64,000 nucleotides of DNA, taken from Flammula alnicola (taxonomy: Eukaryota; Basidiomycota; Agaricomycetes; Agaricales; Strophariaceae). Under the pieces are notes generated by a model. That model had not been told where the DNA came from and did no database searches. It was given only the letters and a program-made list of their open reading frames with translations. The stretch is taken from the NCBI GenBank assembly GCA_015499995.1, contig JADNRV010000104.1, forward strand, positions 1-64,000, in the 5' to 3' direction. The position numbers were made by a program, and so were the translations under genes. Positions within the stretch are counted from its first letter, which is position 1; each line of letters begins with the position of its first letter. Shown piece after piece: positions 1-12,366 of this stretch.

Positions 1-182
1 AAAATGTTAACTGTGACAAAATGTAATCAGGCTCGGCCGTTTCGCTTCAACCGAGTCATTGTCCCCCATCACTCATTTACGTGGTAAGTAACAGCCAGGT
101 GTCTCACCGTCAACATTAATTGTAAAATAAAGCGGTTATAATTTCGGATTCTGGCTGTAACCTGGACACCCAGCACCCCAAA

Positions 183-1031
183 ATGAAAAGGACTTTATCT
201 CCGAGAACAAAGTCGTCGGATCGGCAAAACCAAAGTCGTGAACAAGAAGTTAATGAGGCTGTGCCAGTGCCAGTCGTTGCTCCAAAAGACGATGAAGGAC
301 AAGGAAAAAGACGATGTCATAATCTTCGCAAAATATATACGAGGATGTGTGTATGATGCACCTTTTAAGTCCAAAGTGTCGTTCCTCGACTCAATCATTG
401 ACTGATCAGAGGGCGGAACGGCAAGCCATGGGGTGTCGACAGTCCTCCGTGGGAACGACGTCCGCGATCGGTGGACCTGACAATGTCATTCTACACCCCC
501 ACTTAGATTTGACGACATGTTCAGAGCGAACATACTTCGAGGTGTATCATACCATCGACCAAGACTGGGACGCAGGCTCTCCAGATTTACTGACGGCAAG
601 TGAAGCTACTAGTGATAAGCATTCACCCGAGCTGAGCAGAGACCCTGATTCCAGCGGCGACCTACAGCCAGTCTTCCAATAATAAAGAAGGCATAACCAA
701 CACGACTGACACGATTCCCAAGGCGAGCCAACTAAGTATCCGAGAAGTATGTCGAACACTGATGAATTTCCGATAGCAGGACTTAAAGCACTGGGAAGTT
801 CTAAAACTCGATCCTCGAGGAGTATCACCGTGCTTTGCGAATAGCCATGTAGTGCCGGAGTACGTCAGCTACGATCCTCCGCGAGGATATACAGCGGAGG
901 AGATCATGCAGTTCCAGGGCGCGAAAGATGTATTCGAGTCAGTTGACGAGGTCAGAAAGCTCATTGCGAGACGGGATGAGCTAGGCACATTAGATGGCAC
1001 ATTAAACTACACGGTTGGTTCTCATGAGTGA
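183..1031 (+). pseudogene. Decayed coding remnant, unrecognised
   Basis: An ATG at 183 opens a short charged ORF (MKRTLSPRTKSS...). If one base near 297 is ignored, it continues as a protein-like stretch, VIIFAKYIRGCVYDAPF, to a TGA near 402. A second protein-like stretch, starting YVSYDPPRGYTAEEIM, runs from about 870 to a TGA at 1029-1031. The intervening frames are broken by stops and I could not splice them into one gene. I do not recognise the family. It could be a fragmented old gene or a multi-exon gene I have not resolved. Confidence 0.25.
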
Positions 1032-1468
1032 TTCGGGAATTTTAAAATGCTGTTATCCATGACGTTGTCGACTCAGATGGTTTCCTGTGCGAACTGAGTA
1101 GCTATCCTTCGAAATGACAAACCCAGTATAGGAGATATTTACGAGGATGTGTCTGCAAGAATCCAAGGAGGCGTCATACAGATACCGTGGCGCATGCGCA
1201 GGCAGATAAATATAAATAAGCAAACGGCACGGTCAAGCCATGCCAAATTTTATCCTGCAAATTCCTGAATAACGCGTCAATTGTATCGGAAGTGACTAGT
1301 GACTGTAAATTGTACTTGCATGCTGTTCATCATCCATAAGTTCCACGGTCGCAAGTTTGAACGGCGTGACCCGGATAATGAATTCACGTGATGTGACACT
1401 CTTTAGGGCCGCCTTTTCTGCTTCGCACTGACTGCGGAATCCGTAACTGCTATAATCCTGAAACCACC

Positions 1469-1915
1469 ATGAACTCTCCTCCTGATCCTGGTTCTCCTTC
1501 CCCATCTACACCATCTTCAGGCTCACCCCCACCCGAAGAAGCATTCCCCACAAACTCCAGCGGCCCAAGCGCCTATCTCGCGAACATCACAAGTCACATC
1601 GGCGCTGCCTTTGGCGGTGGGTCAAACTCGTCGTCCAAGCGGCGATTGCCCTCGGGATCCTCGTTCGGTGCCGCATCATCTGCCCGGGATGCGAAGACGA
1701 GGAGGAGAGGTGAATCAGGCCGCACTGGTAGTACCACATGGGAGGGCTTGAAGGACGGCCCTGGAGGAAAGAAGGAGAAAGACGAGCTGATCGATAGTGC
1801 TCTGGTTGAATATCTCAGAAAAGGTATGGTCATATGGTCTCTTCAATTCGTGCTTCAAGCCTCATGATCTTCAGAAATCGGCGATCCTTTTGTTGAGCCT
1901 GGTGTCAGAGGTTGA
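1469..1915 (+). CDS. Small Ser/Pro-rich protein, unknown function
   Basis: Exon 1 (1469-1823) encodes a low-complexity Ser/Pro/Gly-rich segment opening MNSPPDPGSP, then a basic stretch with AKTRRRGES, then a helical segment ending DSALVEYLRK. A 51-nt intron (1824-1874, GTATGG to TTCAG) has matching phase, and exon 2 adds EIGDPFVEPGVRG before a TGA. The product is about 131 residues with no signal peptide or membrane segment. The splice is well supported because read-through is terminated soon after the donor. No family is recognised. It is convergent with the flippase gene, with about 520 bp between the stops. Confidence 0.6.
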
Positions 1916-2438
1916 GTAGCCCTCGACTTGCTTTGTTTTCGTACGTTTCGATGCTTTTCTTCGACTAACCTCTTGCTTATACCCACTTTAGTTGATACCC
2001 TTGACTGTATTTCTAGACCTCCGCATAAAATATAATGCTTCGCGCCCAATTCTGAACACAAGAACTACCTCGGTTCAGGTTTGTCTCTGTTGTTAAGTGG
2101 TCGGATATGGCACAACTCTTCGGATTCACTGGACGGCGGGCTTTCCTAAAACAAAATCGTGATGCTGAGAATTTGTGAGCGGTCTCCTTTTCTAAGCGCT
2201 GCAGCAGACCAGGATGCCAAATCCTGGGTCAGACTTGAAATGGAATGGAAATGTCAACCAATACATGAAACTCTCCTCATTCATCAAGTAATCATATAGC
2301 TATAGACTTTACAACATCAGATATATATCGTCTAGCGCTCCGAAAGCAAAATCCATAAATTAGTACTACTCGATACAAAAAACCCTTAAAACACTGTACA
2401 TGCAAAGCCATAGATACAGTCCTAAGAAAACAAAAAAT
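1916..2438. other. Convergent intergenic region
   Basis: This lies between the stop of the small plus-strand gene and the stop of the minus-strand flippase. It should hold both 3' UTRs. It is AT-rich toward 2280-2440. I see no gene, RNA or repeat in it. Confidence 0.5.
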
Positions 2439-5400
2439 TTATTCTGAAGGCTTCAAAGGAGACGGTGCTTTCCGCTTCATAAAACTTCGTGGCAGCGAAT
2501 TGAGGACATTCGAGAAGGCATCTTTCCCTTTTCTACGCGATTTCATCTCCTGCTTCGATATCCGCCGCTCCGATAGGTTGCTCTGGACACGCTGCATCTC
2601 CACCCCATGCTCCTCCGTGGCAAATCAAACCCACGATCTACCGATGTGAGTCCTGTGGCCATGTCTGTCCTGCTCGCGGCTCGAATGTCAACAGAAGGTC
2701 GAGGAAAGCGTTGATTGAGGGAGACAATGCTGCTTGCACGTGAATCGCGACCCGAACGCTGCGATGTAAGCCCTAGCGCCACAGGCTGAGTCGAATGAGA
2801 GAAGGAAGAGAAGTCTCGGCCGGGGTACATTGCTTGCAGGAGTTGGAAGGTTTCAAGGTCTCCGGGATTGTAGCCAGCTTTCCAGGCTTTGTAAAGGTAT
2901 CGAGGGGCAAGTGCGACTAGGAGGGTGATTGGTATGCACAGCCAGAAGTAGGCCGATCTGAAGAGGAAGTGGTCATTGCCAAAAAGCATCGTAACAGCAT
3001 AACCAGGGGATATTAGAGAATATATGACCTGCAGAGGTTAATTTTTATGAGATGGAAAGGGAAAGGAACCGGAAAAAAATGGACGCACTGTGAAAACCCA
3101 TTCTATAATAATTCCGATAAAAACAGCGAAGAAAAGCCATGCGGTCCAGGCTGTGGCGTTGTAACCCGTGAAGATATTAGCCACAAGTACAGCAGAAATA
3201 GCCATGGTCTAGTAGATGTTAGATGTTACATAATTTGAAAACACTTCATCTTGACGACGTACCGTTGAAAATTCGTTTTGATAAACAGCGTATCCGTCGT
3301 TCCGTGCTGACGTAGAGGTATATGTATATAAGATGAGGAAATAGATAATAGCCGACTTTGAAAATGACCTCAGAAAGCCTCGGGTGAAAACGCAAATAAT
3401 TGGACGAACCTGTATGATCCCGTCTATCATGTAGACAGTGAAGGACTTGAGCCCGAACCATGTGCCTTCACGGCCATATCGATATAGTTCTGGAACTTGC
3501 ATCAAAACATGTGCATCTGTGCCGAGTCAGACTGGAACACAAGTCGAATCAAGGATATCACCCACCAAGAAAGCGATCAAATAATCCTATCCCAATGACA
3601 GGAGCAATTGTCCACAGAGAATTCCAGAAGAGGATATAGGTATAATCAAATACACTGTTTTGGGTAGGCCCAGAGTTCAATTCACAATTTCATCAGAGAA
3701 GGAAAGAAAGACGACGCACTAGCTTGCACTCCACGCGTTATAAATTTGGAACCACCATAAAACCCCAATTGGTACAATTTCCTTGTAGAAAAAGTTGAGG
3801 ATCCTGAATTAAGAGTTTAATTGTAGGAGCCTGAGCGAGAAGGTTGACAATGGACATACATCACGCCGTTGCGAGCATATGACCAATGCCCATGAACAAG
3901 AAGCAACTTCTTCAAAAATCGGAACTGGCAAGCATGTAAGTCGTTGCATCCGTCATCAGCAACCAAATTTAAAGCTTACCTGGGCAATGGCATAGTCCGA
4001 CGAATTGACAGCCTGCAGTCCTTCTTCACCTGAAATGCCAACACCAACGTGTGCGGCCTGGATCATGCTAACATCATTGGCCCCGTCTCCGATTGCCAGA
4101 GTCATTGCACCCAATCCATCCTTGACCAGTAGGACGATTAATGCCTTCTGAAGAGGAGATACACGACAACAAATCACGCCGTCGCAAAGAATCGCAAGGC
4201 GAAGCAGCATCTCCTTATTTTCTTCATCGGCAAATGCCTTAGAGGGAATGGTTGTCAGTGCCGAACATGTTGACCTGAAACGAAGGACGAACTTCAAGCA
4301 AAGCTGCGCCATCCACAACCAGAACGAAACCGCCAGGCCGTTCGCCGTTTTCTGGACCAACTATAGAAGATACTCCGGTATTGATTCGTTGAAGGGGTAT
4401 CTGTCGTTCATCTGGGCCTTTCGGTGCTATTGATATCGATTGATCTCCAGACTCCGGGAAGAACTGCACTAGGGCGTTGGCCATTTGGGTGTGCACCGGC
4501 CGTGATCCACCGCGAACTATAATGATGTTTGAGTCATGATTGATCAGGTTGGTACTTCGCCCAATTGCTGTATGATGAAGTCGTGTCAATATCGGACTCA
4601 GGATAGAGCAGCCAGTAGGACTGACCGATAGCCGTTTCCATCTTGTCTCCGGTTGCAACCCAAATCTTGATACCGGCTTTCTTAAGGTCTGCAATTGTTT
4701 CGGGAACGCCATCTTGGAGACGGTCTTCTATGGCAGTTGCGCCCAGCAGACAAAGATGTTGCTCCAGCTCGTTGCATACAGCTTCAATGAGCTCTTCCCT
4801 GTTATCCAATGCAATCGTGGCTTCCTGGTACCGCACACTCCAAGATTCATATTCAGCCACTAGATGGTAAGAACGTCAGCAATAAAATTGTCCAATAGAC
4901 GAACATAAGCGTACTTGGAACGGTCCTGTAAGCTAGTGTAAGCGTCCTCAGTCCGCTAGAGGCAAACTCGTTCAAATGGCTCTCCGTCTCCTTTTTCAAC
5001 TCGTCCTCTCCTGGCCGTAGACGGTCGAAGATCACATTGTCGGCGCCTTTCGTGAGTAGGAGTAAATCGTTGGTCTCAACATCTAGCCGGCGAAGAACTA
5101 CGCTCATCCGCTTGCGAGCGCTCGTAAACTCTAGAATTTCCAGGAGTTCATATTTCTCTACATCCGCAGATCTTGGAGTTCGTAGAGATAGAGTTTCTCT
5201 GTCTTTACCCAGGAAGACGAAGCCCATATCAGCTGCGGCAGCAACCAGAGCGGCTTCGTCGGGGGACTGGGCTTTGTATTCGATGCTACCAGTCTCCGGG
5301 TCTGTCGCCGTCAAAACCGTATGGCATAGGGAGAGTACGGTGAAGAAATTGTTCAAAGATGACGCATAAGCAGATGGTTCGACGTTGCCGTCAAATTTGG

Positions 5401-7341
5401 TGGCTTCTTGGATGTCGCTGAGTAACGTCAGATCCCGGAACTTGTCGCTTTCCTTGATAGATGATGGGTCAACGCCTAGATGACTGGAACTAGTACTCGG
5501 CTGTGCACTGGCGGCCCATAAATCCACTTCAACCACCTCAGGAGCATCGACCATGGACGAAGGTTTTACTTGAACAGATTCCTTGTCATCAGAAGGTGAA
5601 CTATCACCTCTGTATGCTCTGCCACCGATTGAGCACATCCTGAAAAGCATCGAGTTCTAAAATGCATCCTCATCAAATCCGCGCGCCATCCGAGGAATTT
5701 ACAACATACCTGAGTTAGAGTACCTGTTTTGTCGGAGAATATGTACTCAATTTGTCCCAAATCGTCCGAAAGGTTCCACGACCTGGCCGTCGTGGCTTGC
5801 TTTGTCTTCTCATAATAAATATCCGAATCGAAGTAGATGAAGGCAGCTTGGCATGTTCGAACGAATTCAATAGAGATGTAAAGCGAAATAGGAACGATAT
5901 CTTGAAACCTGCAAGAAAAGAATGAAAATAGCTCAAGACAGGAACAGAAAGCACTTACGTTAGAAGAGCAAATGCCCATGTAATTAAACCATTTATCTTG
6001 GGATTATCATCACTACGGTTGTCGTCAAAGAGCCAGGGGGCACCTAAGGGGAAGTATTTCTTCTCTAACGCGGAGTCCACGATGGCACACACTATGGCCA
6101 TCACAGCCAGAATACCCAGATTTACAAACCTAAATTATGCCAAATCATTATTATCCAATAAATAGAGAGCAAATGGCGTGAGACGTACACCTGAGGATTC
6201 ATTTGCCTTTCAACCTTGCTTCGCTTACTTGGGGTTCCGCCAGAATTCATAACGATTTTTGAATCCAGGCCTGTGAACAGCACAACTCCTATGACCCAGC
6301 CAGTATTCCGCAAAACAGTCCCACGGAGGAGGGCATGAGATATATCGACAGCAGAAGTTGATCCATTAAAGGTCACGTTGGCGTTAAGTCTGTACATGTC
6401 CGTATCTGGACGGTCACATTGGACCCGGAATGTGTTTTGAGGATCGGCACACTGTCGCGCGTTATTCAGACCCTCGAGTGCTGCAACACCGCGCCGGGAT
6501 TTGAGGTTGGTTTCCCCATCCAGATTTTTGGTTTCGACGAAAGCAACATTCTCGTCTTCGGAGGTGGAACAGATGAGGATATCTGCCGGCAATGGTTCAT
6601 TGTCCATAATTTTAACGAAATCGCCGACACGCAGGTCCTCCCAAAGTGCCCCTCTCCAATGCGGTTTGTCCGATCCATCAGGAGCATCGCCGTTATCTTC
6701 GTAGTCGTAATCCACGCCTTTTCCGTGCGACGATGAATGCCCTGGGGCCGACTTTTGACGGTTGGGAAGGATCCCACGTATGAAAGTTTTGCTCTTGGAC
6801 TCCGTTACATTAGGATTAGACCAGTTGCCGCCAACTAGCACTCGGATTTTGCTGTAATTGACCCGCTTATCAGATTGATGGCGCTTGAAGTCTTCATAAC
6901 CATCTTTCAGGGCAGTGATCGCCAAGATAACGAGCAACGGCAGGATTACCGCCCCAGGCGATATGGTTGAAAACTTTGGAAAAAATTGAAGGATTGCTAT
7001 GCCCAAGAAGAACCTGTCGAAGAAGTAAGTACATGGTATATTTCCTAAGATCAACGGATATACATATTTGCAACCCGACGGAATTGTTCCAATAGGTTTC
7101 GAGGAAGGAAGGTTATGAGGGTATATTTCGAGGTAATGACCTGGTTTGTCGTGAAGACATGATGGCGGTGTATCTTGCCTTTGGGATCGAAGCACGTTTC
7201 TGGCAGGGGTTCGTTTACAAACACAGTTCTGGGTGGTCCGGGGGGTCGTTTCCGCGAGAAAAGATCTTCGACCTTGAATGCTGCCACTCGCGAGTACCAA
7301 CTCGCGAAACCAGACTTGGAGGAGCTAGTGCGCCGGGCCAT
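2439..7341 (-). CDS. P4-type phospholipid flippase ATPase
   Basis: This is a P4 (type IV P-type) ATPase that moves aminophospholipids or phosphatidylcholine to the cytosolic leaflet of plasma or Golgi/endosomal membranes, usually with a CDC50-type subunit. The start [11 protein letters not shown] is at 7341. Visible motifs in order are the P4 signature LDGETNLK in place of the TGES loop, the phosphorylation motif SDKTGTLT near 5740, the nucleotide-binding segment [11 protein letters not shown] near 5020-5045, and the hinge [21 protein letters not shown] near 4015-4080, followed by C-terminal membrane segments. Many short introns separate the exons. Sequence around [15 protein letters not shown] and [17 protein letters not shown] fits the Dnf1/2 or Drs2 group; I cannot choose. 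The C-terminal frame needs one extra T near 2625 (RGFD then [11 protein letters not shown]) to reach the stop at 2439-2441. Otherwise it ends 26 codons later at 2543. Confidence 0.93.
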
Positions 7342-8034
7342 TGAGGAGAGGAGGACGTGGCGGTCAATTAGGAGATCCTCCGAGTGCTACCATGGGCGCT
7401 GCTATCGACATCCACCCCGAGTTTTCCCAAGGGCTTTATTTGGATGTGAGGCGATGAATCAGCGAGCCGGAGCTGCCTGCCTGATGTCGTATGGTATACG
7501 GCGCATGTTAAATAATTTGATGTTTTCACTGACAAAGATCCGACCTCGGAGAACGGGTCAGCCTTGGTCGGGTTTAGCTTAACAGGCTGATTTTACATGG
7601 CATGCAATGAACAGACGAAGCGCTGTATTCAGGCTAAGCAATGGCTGTAGCTTGAAAAGCAAGATATATGTGTCTGTGGTGGGATTCCTGTGGGATTCGG
7701 AAGACATGAGAGAAAACGAACAACTCGGGGCTGATCAAAGATTGATGACGCTATGAACATGACGCCGGAGACGGAAATATCTTGTTACATAGATAACATT
7801 CAAACTCCGATGATTGCTCCAAGGAATTGATTTGGTCTTGGCACTATAGGTAAAAGGTAGTACATAAGTCCTATGCAAGAAATGAAAAGTAGATAGTGTG
7901 CGTGTACTTAGTAGAAATGGTCAGAGTAAACAGAGGTTGTAACCTGGTAATGAAACCAGTACGAGGCGAGTAATAAATGAAATAATAATAATAATAATAA
8001 TATACGAATAAAGATACCAAGGCAAAAGACAACT
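7342..8034. other. Flippase upstream region with ATA microsatellite
   Basis: This holds the promoter of the flippase (start at 7341) and the 3' end of FAN1 (stop at 8035). A perfect trinucleotide run of about seven AAT units lies at roughly 7980-8001. No credible ORF is seen. Confidence 0.5.
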
Positions 8035-11000
8035 TCAAAGTCTTCTCTTCCTGGACGGTGTCAAAGGCAGGACAACCTCTGCCCTGTTCACTTTCTGAGA
8101 ACGTTGAGAAGAAGGCGAGCATGAAATATATGCTGTCGAGGTAGAAGCGAAAGACAGCTCGTCCATAATTCCTGGAAAACGACGCTCGGGGTCCGAGATA
8201 CGTTGGCGTTTTAGGGGCGAAAGGCTTGATGGCAGATCGGGTTGATGGTCGTCTGTATCTTCCTCCGGCTCTGGGTCTAATTGGTCGTAATCTTCCTCTT
8301 CCGACTGGTCCTTGAATTTCGCAGCGTTTTTCCCTCGAACGGCGGAACCTGGGGTATTTGCCTTTCGTTTCCTGGAACTGGCGGGGGCCGGTTTGAAATT
8401 TTTGTCGAGGACTTTGCACACCTCGACGTCAACATCGGCTCGAAGAAGGGCGTCGAACCAAAATTTCTGATTCTCTCTTGCAACATCGCCTGGACCTTTG
8501 ACTTCGACAAATTTGCATGTACGCTTTTCTGCGTTCCATACAAAGAGGTCAGGCCCACCGCTGCTCCTGCCCCGATAGTCTTGACAAAATAGGGTACAGA
8601 TTGTTGCCAGAGACTCTCCGCGGAAGCACTGAGGTCAACGGATTGTCAGAGGAGAAAGTATACACGAAGAGAGAGACATACCTCGATGATCTCGACGAGA
8701 TCCTCCCTGTGCATACATCCCAGCTGACACATAAGCACCACGTCTTCTTCTCTCTGTACATGCTGTCATGCCGTTCAAGAATTTCGCGCCCGCAACCTGC
8801 TCGGATCTCTCCTAAACGCTTTTCTATGAGGTCCTTTCGTGCGTAATAGAAGGAATCTTCAAACATATCGAGAGGGCCAGATTGAAAAGCGGTCTCGAAT
8901 GCTCCTGGTATACTCGCGAATATGATGTCCCAGAATAATAAACCGAATATCGTCGTCAGAATTCGAGTTTCCGAGTGAAATCTGGACCAATGATGGGTTA
9001 GTAAGTACGTCACAAGGCAGCAGCCGACATAGTCACCCTTTGAAACCTTGATCTTCGTAAAATTCCAATGCACGAGTCTCTACGTCGACGATTTGGCCAT
9101 TTCTTCCTTCCCATCTTGACTTTTGTCCCATTTTCTTCTTGGGAGGTTCGGGCTTCATCAAACTTGGTCAGAGGCATACGCATAAGGCTGTCAGATGCAT
9201 ATTTACCTGGTCAGGTTTTCTGTCATCCGACTTCTCCTTCTTGGAAACGACCATATATGCATGTAGGCCGACCTCGGGGCTATTTTCCTTCTCGTTGATT
9301 GGGCGCCCCAAGGAATCAAGCAAAAGAGGATGGACTCTGACCGCCGTGAGCTCGACGATCTTGGCTGGGCGTAGCTCTCCTTCGCATCGAGATCTCTCTT
9401 CAGGTGGTATTTTGAGTCGTTTTTCTAGCGCGAGCAGACGTCTCACGAGACTCGGACGCCAGACTGTGTTAATTTATTAGCAATGGCAGATAAAACGAAT
9501 TCGGAAGGATAATACGCACCAATACCTGTATCACCATCCATTAGGGCCTCCTTAACACCTTCCATATTTCGCCATAGCAGAGCGTGTTTGTCGTCCGCGT
9601 CTGCTCGTTTTACTAGATGTCCAGGACAATCGCGCGTCTATCGTAAAATCTCGCCCGCTTGCCACGACTCCAAAATCGCTGAGAGAGAAGATGCTCAATT
9701 GCAGCAAGCTCGGCTTCATATTCTCTCAAAGTACCAAGAACTTTGGTGGCCTTGTACACCATTCGTGTATAGACATAACCTGATGATCTACGATGAGCGC
9801 TGGTCGATAAAGAATGCAACTAAACATACCAGTTTCGAAGCGCTCGAGCCCGGGCGACCTGTCTCTGACTTCTTGCGCAGTCCGACTGGTAATGTGTTCT
9901 TGCCACTTGGGAAATAACCATTCTTCGAAATGAGTTTTAATTATCTCCTCCTTCTTGACCTCGACAACGACTTCGTCCCCCAGCTCTTCTGTGTCACAAG
10001 GATGCTCCAGGCCAGATATGTCCTCCTCCTTCATGGTGGCTGGAGTGCCCGACTGAACTATGTGAGTGACGCTACCAGGCGTCCTCAATGGAGTGATCCC
10101 AGTCCTGCCAGGACCAGGTGTCACAGGAGTAACGAACTGATTCCGTACTCGAGCAGGGGTCTTCTTTCGTCCACTTTTGTCGGGCGGCGGTTCCATAATC
10201 TCGTCAAGAGTCTGCTCGAGTTCCAGCGCCTTTTCGTAACCAAGAAGTTCTTCTCTTGAAGACCATATGTCTGTGCTGCGGATGGTATCATAAGGGGTAT
10301 AGTTCCGCTTCTTGAATGTCGTAGCAAGGAAGGCAGCAAGAGCACCGTCGGGTGCTCCGTTTCGCGGTAGTAGATGATGTGAAGCCGCCGTACCAGCCGG
10401 TAGAAGTCGAAATTAACACGAACACATTTTCCTGTAATAAATCATGAGTATAAGGAAAGACGTCTAGCACTCCGCACATACCAAGGATTTTGAGAGCCAT
10501 TTCTCTCAGCCGGTCCTCTTGGTTAGTCTTCTGGTTCTTCGCCTTCAAACACTTTCGTACAGGTTGGAAGGTGAGTTGGGTTTGGCGTAAGCCATCATCC
10601 CTAGCTTTGCCCTTTTTATTGCGTCTCGGGGTTGGAGCAAAATCAAGAACGCTCTGCGTAGATGCGTTTAACTGGAGTGCATATATTACGTCGGATTTCT
10701 GGAAACCATTAGAATTCGAGGCTTTTGATGAAGGCACGACGAAGTGGACTTACGTTAGTTGCCTTAGGTTTGCACTTTGTTTTCTTGACTAGCTCCATAA
10801 GTTGGTCCTTTGTGAGCCTCCACAAAATTTCATTGAGGGTCATGTTGGTCTCGTCTTCGCAAAAGAAATTAAGATTCGTATCATCCGGATTTGACTGAAG
10901 TAGGGCTTGTATGGGATCTGTATTAGTCGGGGGCCCGGGTGCCAACGGAAGCTGGGAAGTGCTGGCTTTGTTGGCCCAGTAATTCGTAAAGGTCGCCTCT

Positions 11001-11671
11001 GTCAGGAGTCCAACATTCGGTTTGACGTCCTCTTCGTCACATGTATCCATTGTCAAATCAATGATCTCGGGCCCATCTTCCTTCTTCACGGATGCACCTT
11101 CCTCCACAGGCTCTGCTTTGACAGAAAGCGCACCAGGCTCTTCTTTATGATAAGCTCTTCTTTGATGATTGAAGCGATTGGTTTGCACAAGTCGGAAATG
11201 GAGGAGATAAGGCCTTCCTCTCCAACTTCTTTCTTGAAACTTTCGAGAGCAGAGACCGGCTGCCATGAATTTGCCTTGCGAAGAACGAGTCGTACGAGGC
11301 TGTAACGTGTGTTATCTACCCAAATCCGTCAACCAATATTTGTAGACGCAATATACGTGGAATCTTACAGCATAATTTGCTGAAGTGTTCCAGTGCGTTG
11401 ATTTCTTGCTCAGATAGGAGGCCGTGTTCGTACTCAATAACAGTCTTCACCATCCCTATTCTAGATATCAACTACGTTCTTCGAGTTGATTGGGCGTAAG
11501 GAGCGAACCTTCAAAAACTTCAACATAAGCAGAGGGCCGCCCATTTGCCCCTGCTTCCCCGCGCTCTTCATCCTGTTTTTCGAAGTCCTGTTCGATGGAG
11601 TGTTTGCTTGTTGCATTGCCGCCGAAAATGAGCTGTTGGATAAGTTTCTTCGGGATTGTCGCTGCAGCCAT
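8035..11671 (-). CDS. FAN1: Fanconi-associated nuclease 1 (FAN1)
   Basis: FAN1 is a structure-specific 5' flap endonuclease that unhooks DNA interstrand crosslinks. The start MAAATIPKKLIQQ is at 11671; the codon six bases upstream is TTG, not ATG. After a Lys/Glu-rich N-terminal region come the SAP-like and TPR-type middle regions (FYRLVRRLHIIYYRETEHPT, RMVYKATKVLGTLREYE). The C-terminal VRR-NUC domain carries GGPDLFVWNAEK and FVEVKGPGDVARENQ, which supply the catalytic Asp, Glu and Lys, then VDVEVCKV. A basic, Ser-rich tail ends SRKRRL. Introns are short. The conserved run VSWDVC to REDLVEIIE changes frame at 8709-8710, as if one base were missing. Everything else looks intact, so I treat it as a gene with one possible sequencing error. 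It probably acts in the nucleus. Confidence 0.92.
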
Positions 11672-12366
11672 ATTCAAGAACCAAGATCTGTTTTAAATAC
11701 TGTTCATTAAATAAGAAGGGGTTATATCCAATGTATACAGAGAACTGGAGGGGGTGAGAACAGAGTTATTCAACAAGCCGCGAAACTGATGCCAATGGCG
11801 ACGACAGCTGTAACAAAGTCACCTGACTTGTCACGACGCGTAAACGGTCTGGACTCGACTCAAATTGAAAGTACTCAAAGTTGAAAAAACTTTCACACTG
11901 CTCTGTAATTGTTCTCCACGGTTCGAAGCACCTGATACATTGTTTCGACCAGCTGCAATGCAGGACTTAAGCCAATGGGCTCGCGCAAAGCGCAACAAGC
12001 ACATGCTTTCCAAACTTGTCAATTACAAGCCGGTCTCTGAGGCTTTTGATCTTGGCATTGGCCAGGAAGTTTTTAGATTCGCAGGTCTCATGAAAGTTCA
12101 GCGATAGTTTGCGGCTTATTCAGAACGCTCCAGGAAGGTTTCGACAAGAGTCTTACCACCGTTCTTGTTCGAAGATATCTGCTAGATATTTTCTCAAAAC
12201 CTCCATGGCGCGAAGCGGAAACATAAGGAATGTCTTATTTGTTCGCTCAATATGTTGCTAATACATAGCTACAGGACTAAAGGTCAAAGTGAAAGACAGA
12301 AGTAGACATAAATGTATGTTTGAAAACAATGTTAGTATGATGTGCCTTCGGAACTTCATATTTAAA
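11672..12366. other. FAN1 upstream intergenic region
   Basis: This lies between the FAN1 start and the amidase stop. An 80-codon plus-strand ORF (11865-12107) has no recognisable motif and is probably chance. I see no other structure. Confidence 0.4.

Noticed and set aside
11865..12107. 80-codon ORF divergent from FAN1
   Set aside because: No motif, splice or conservation evidence can be seen; kept only as intergenic.
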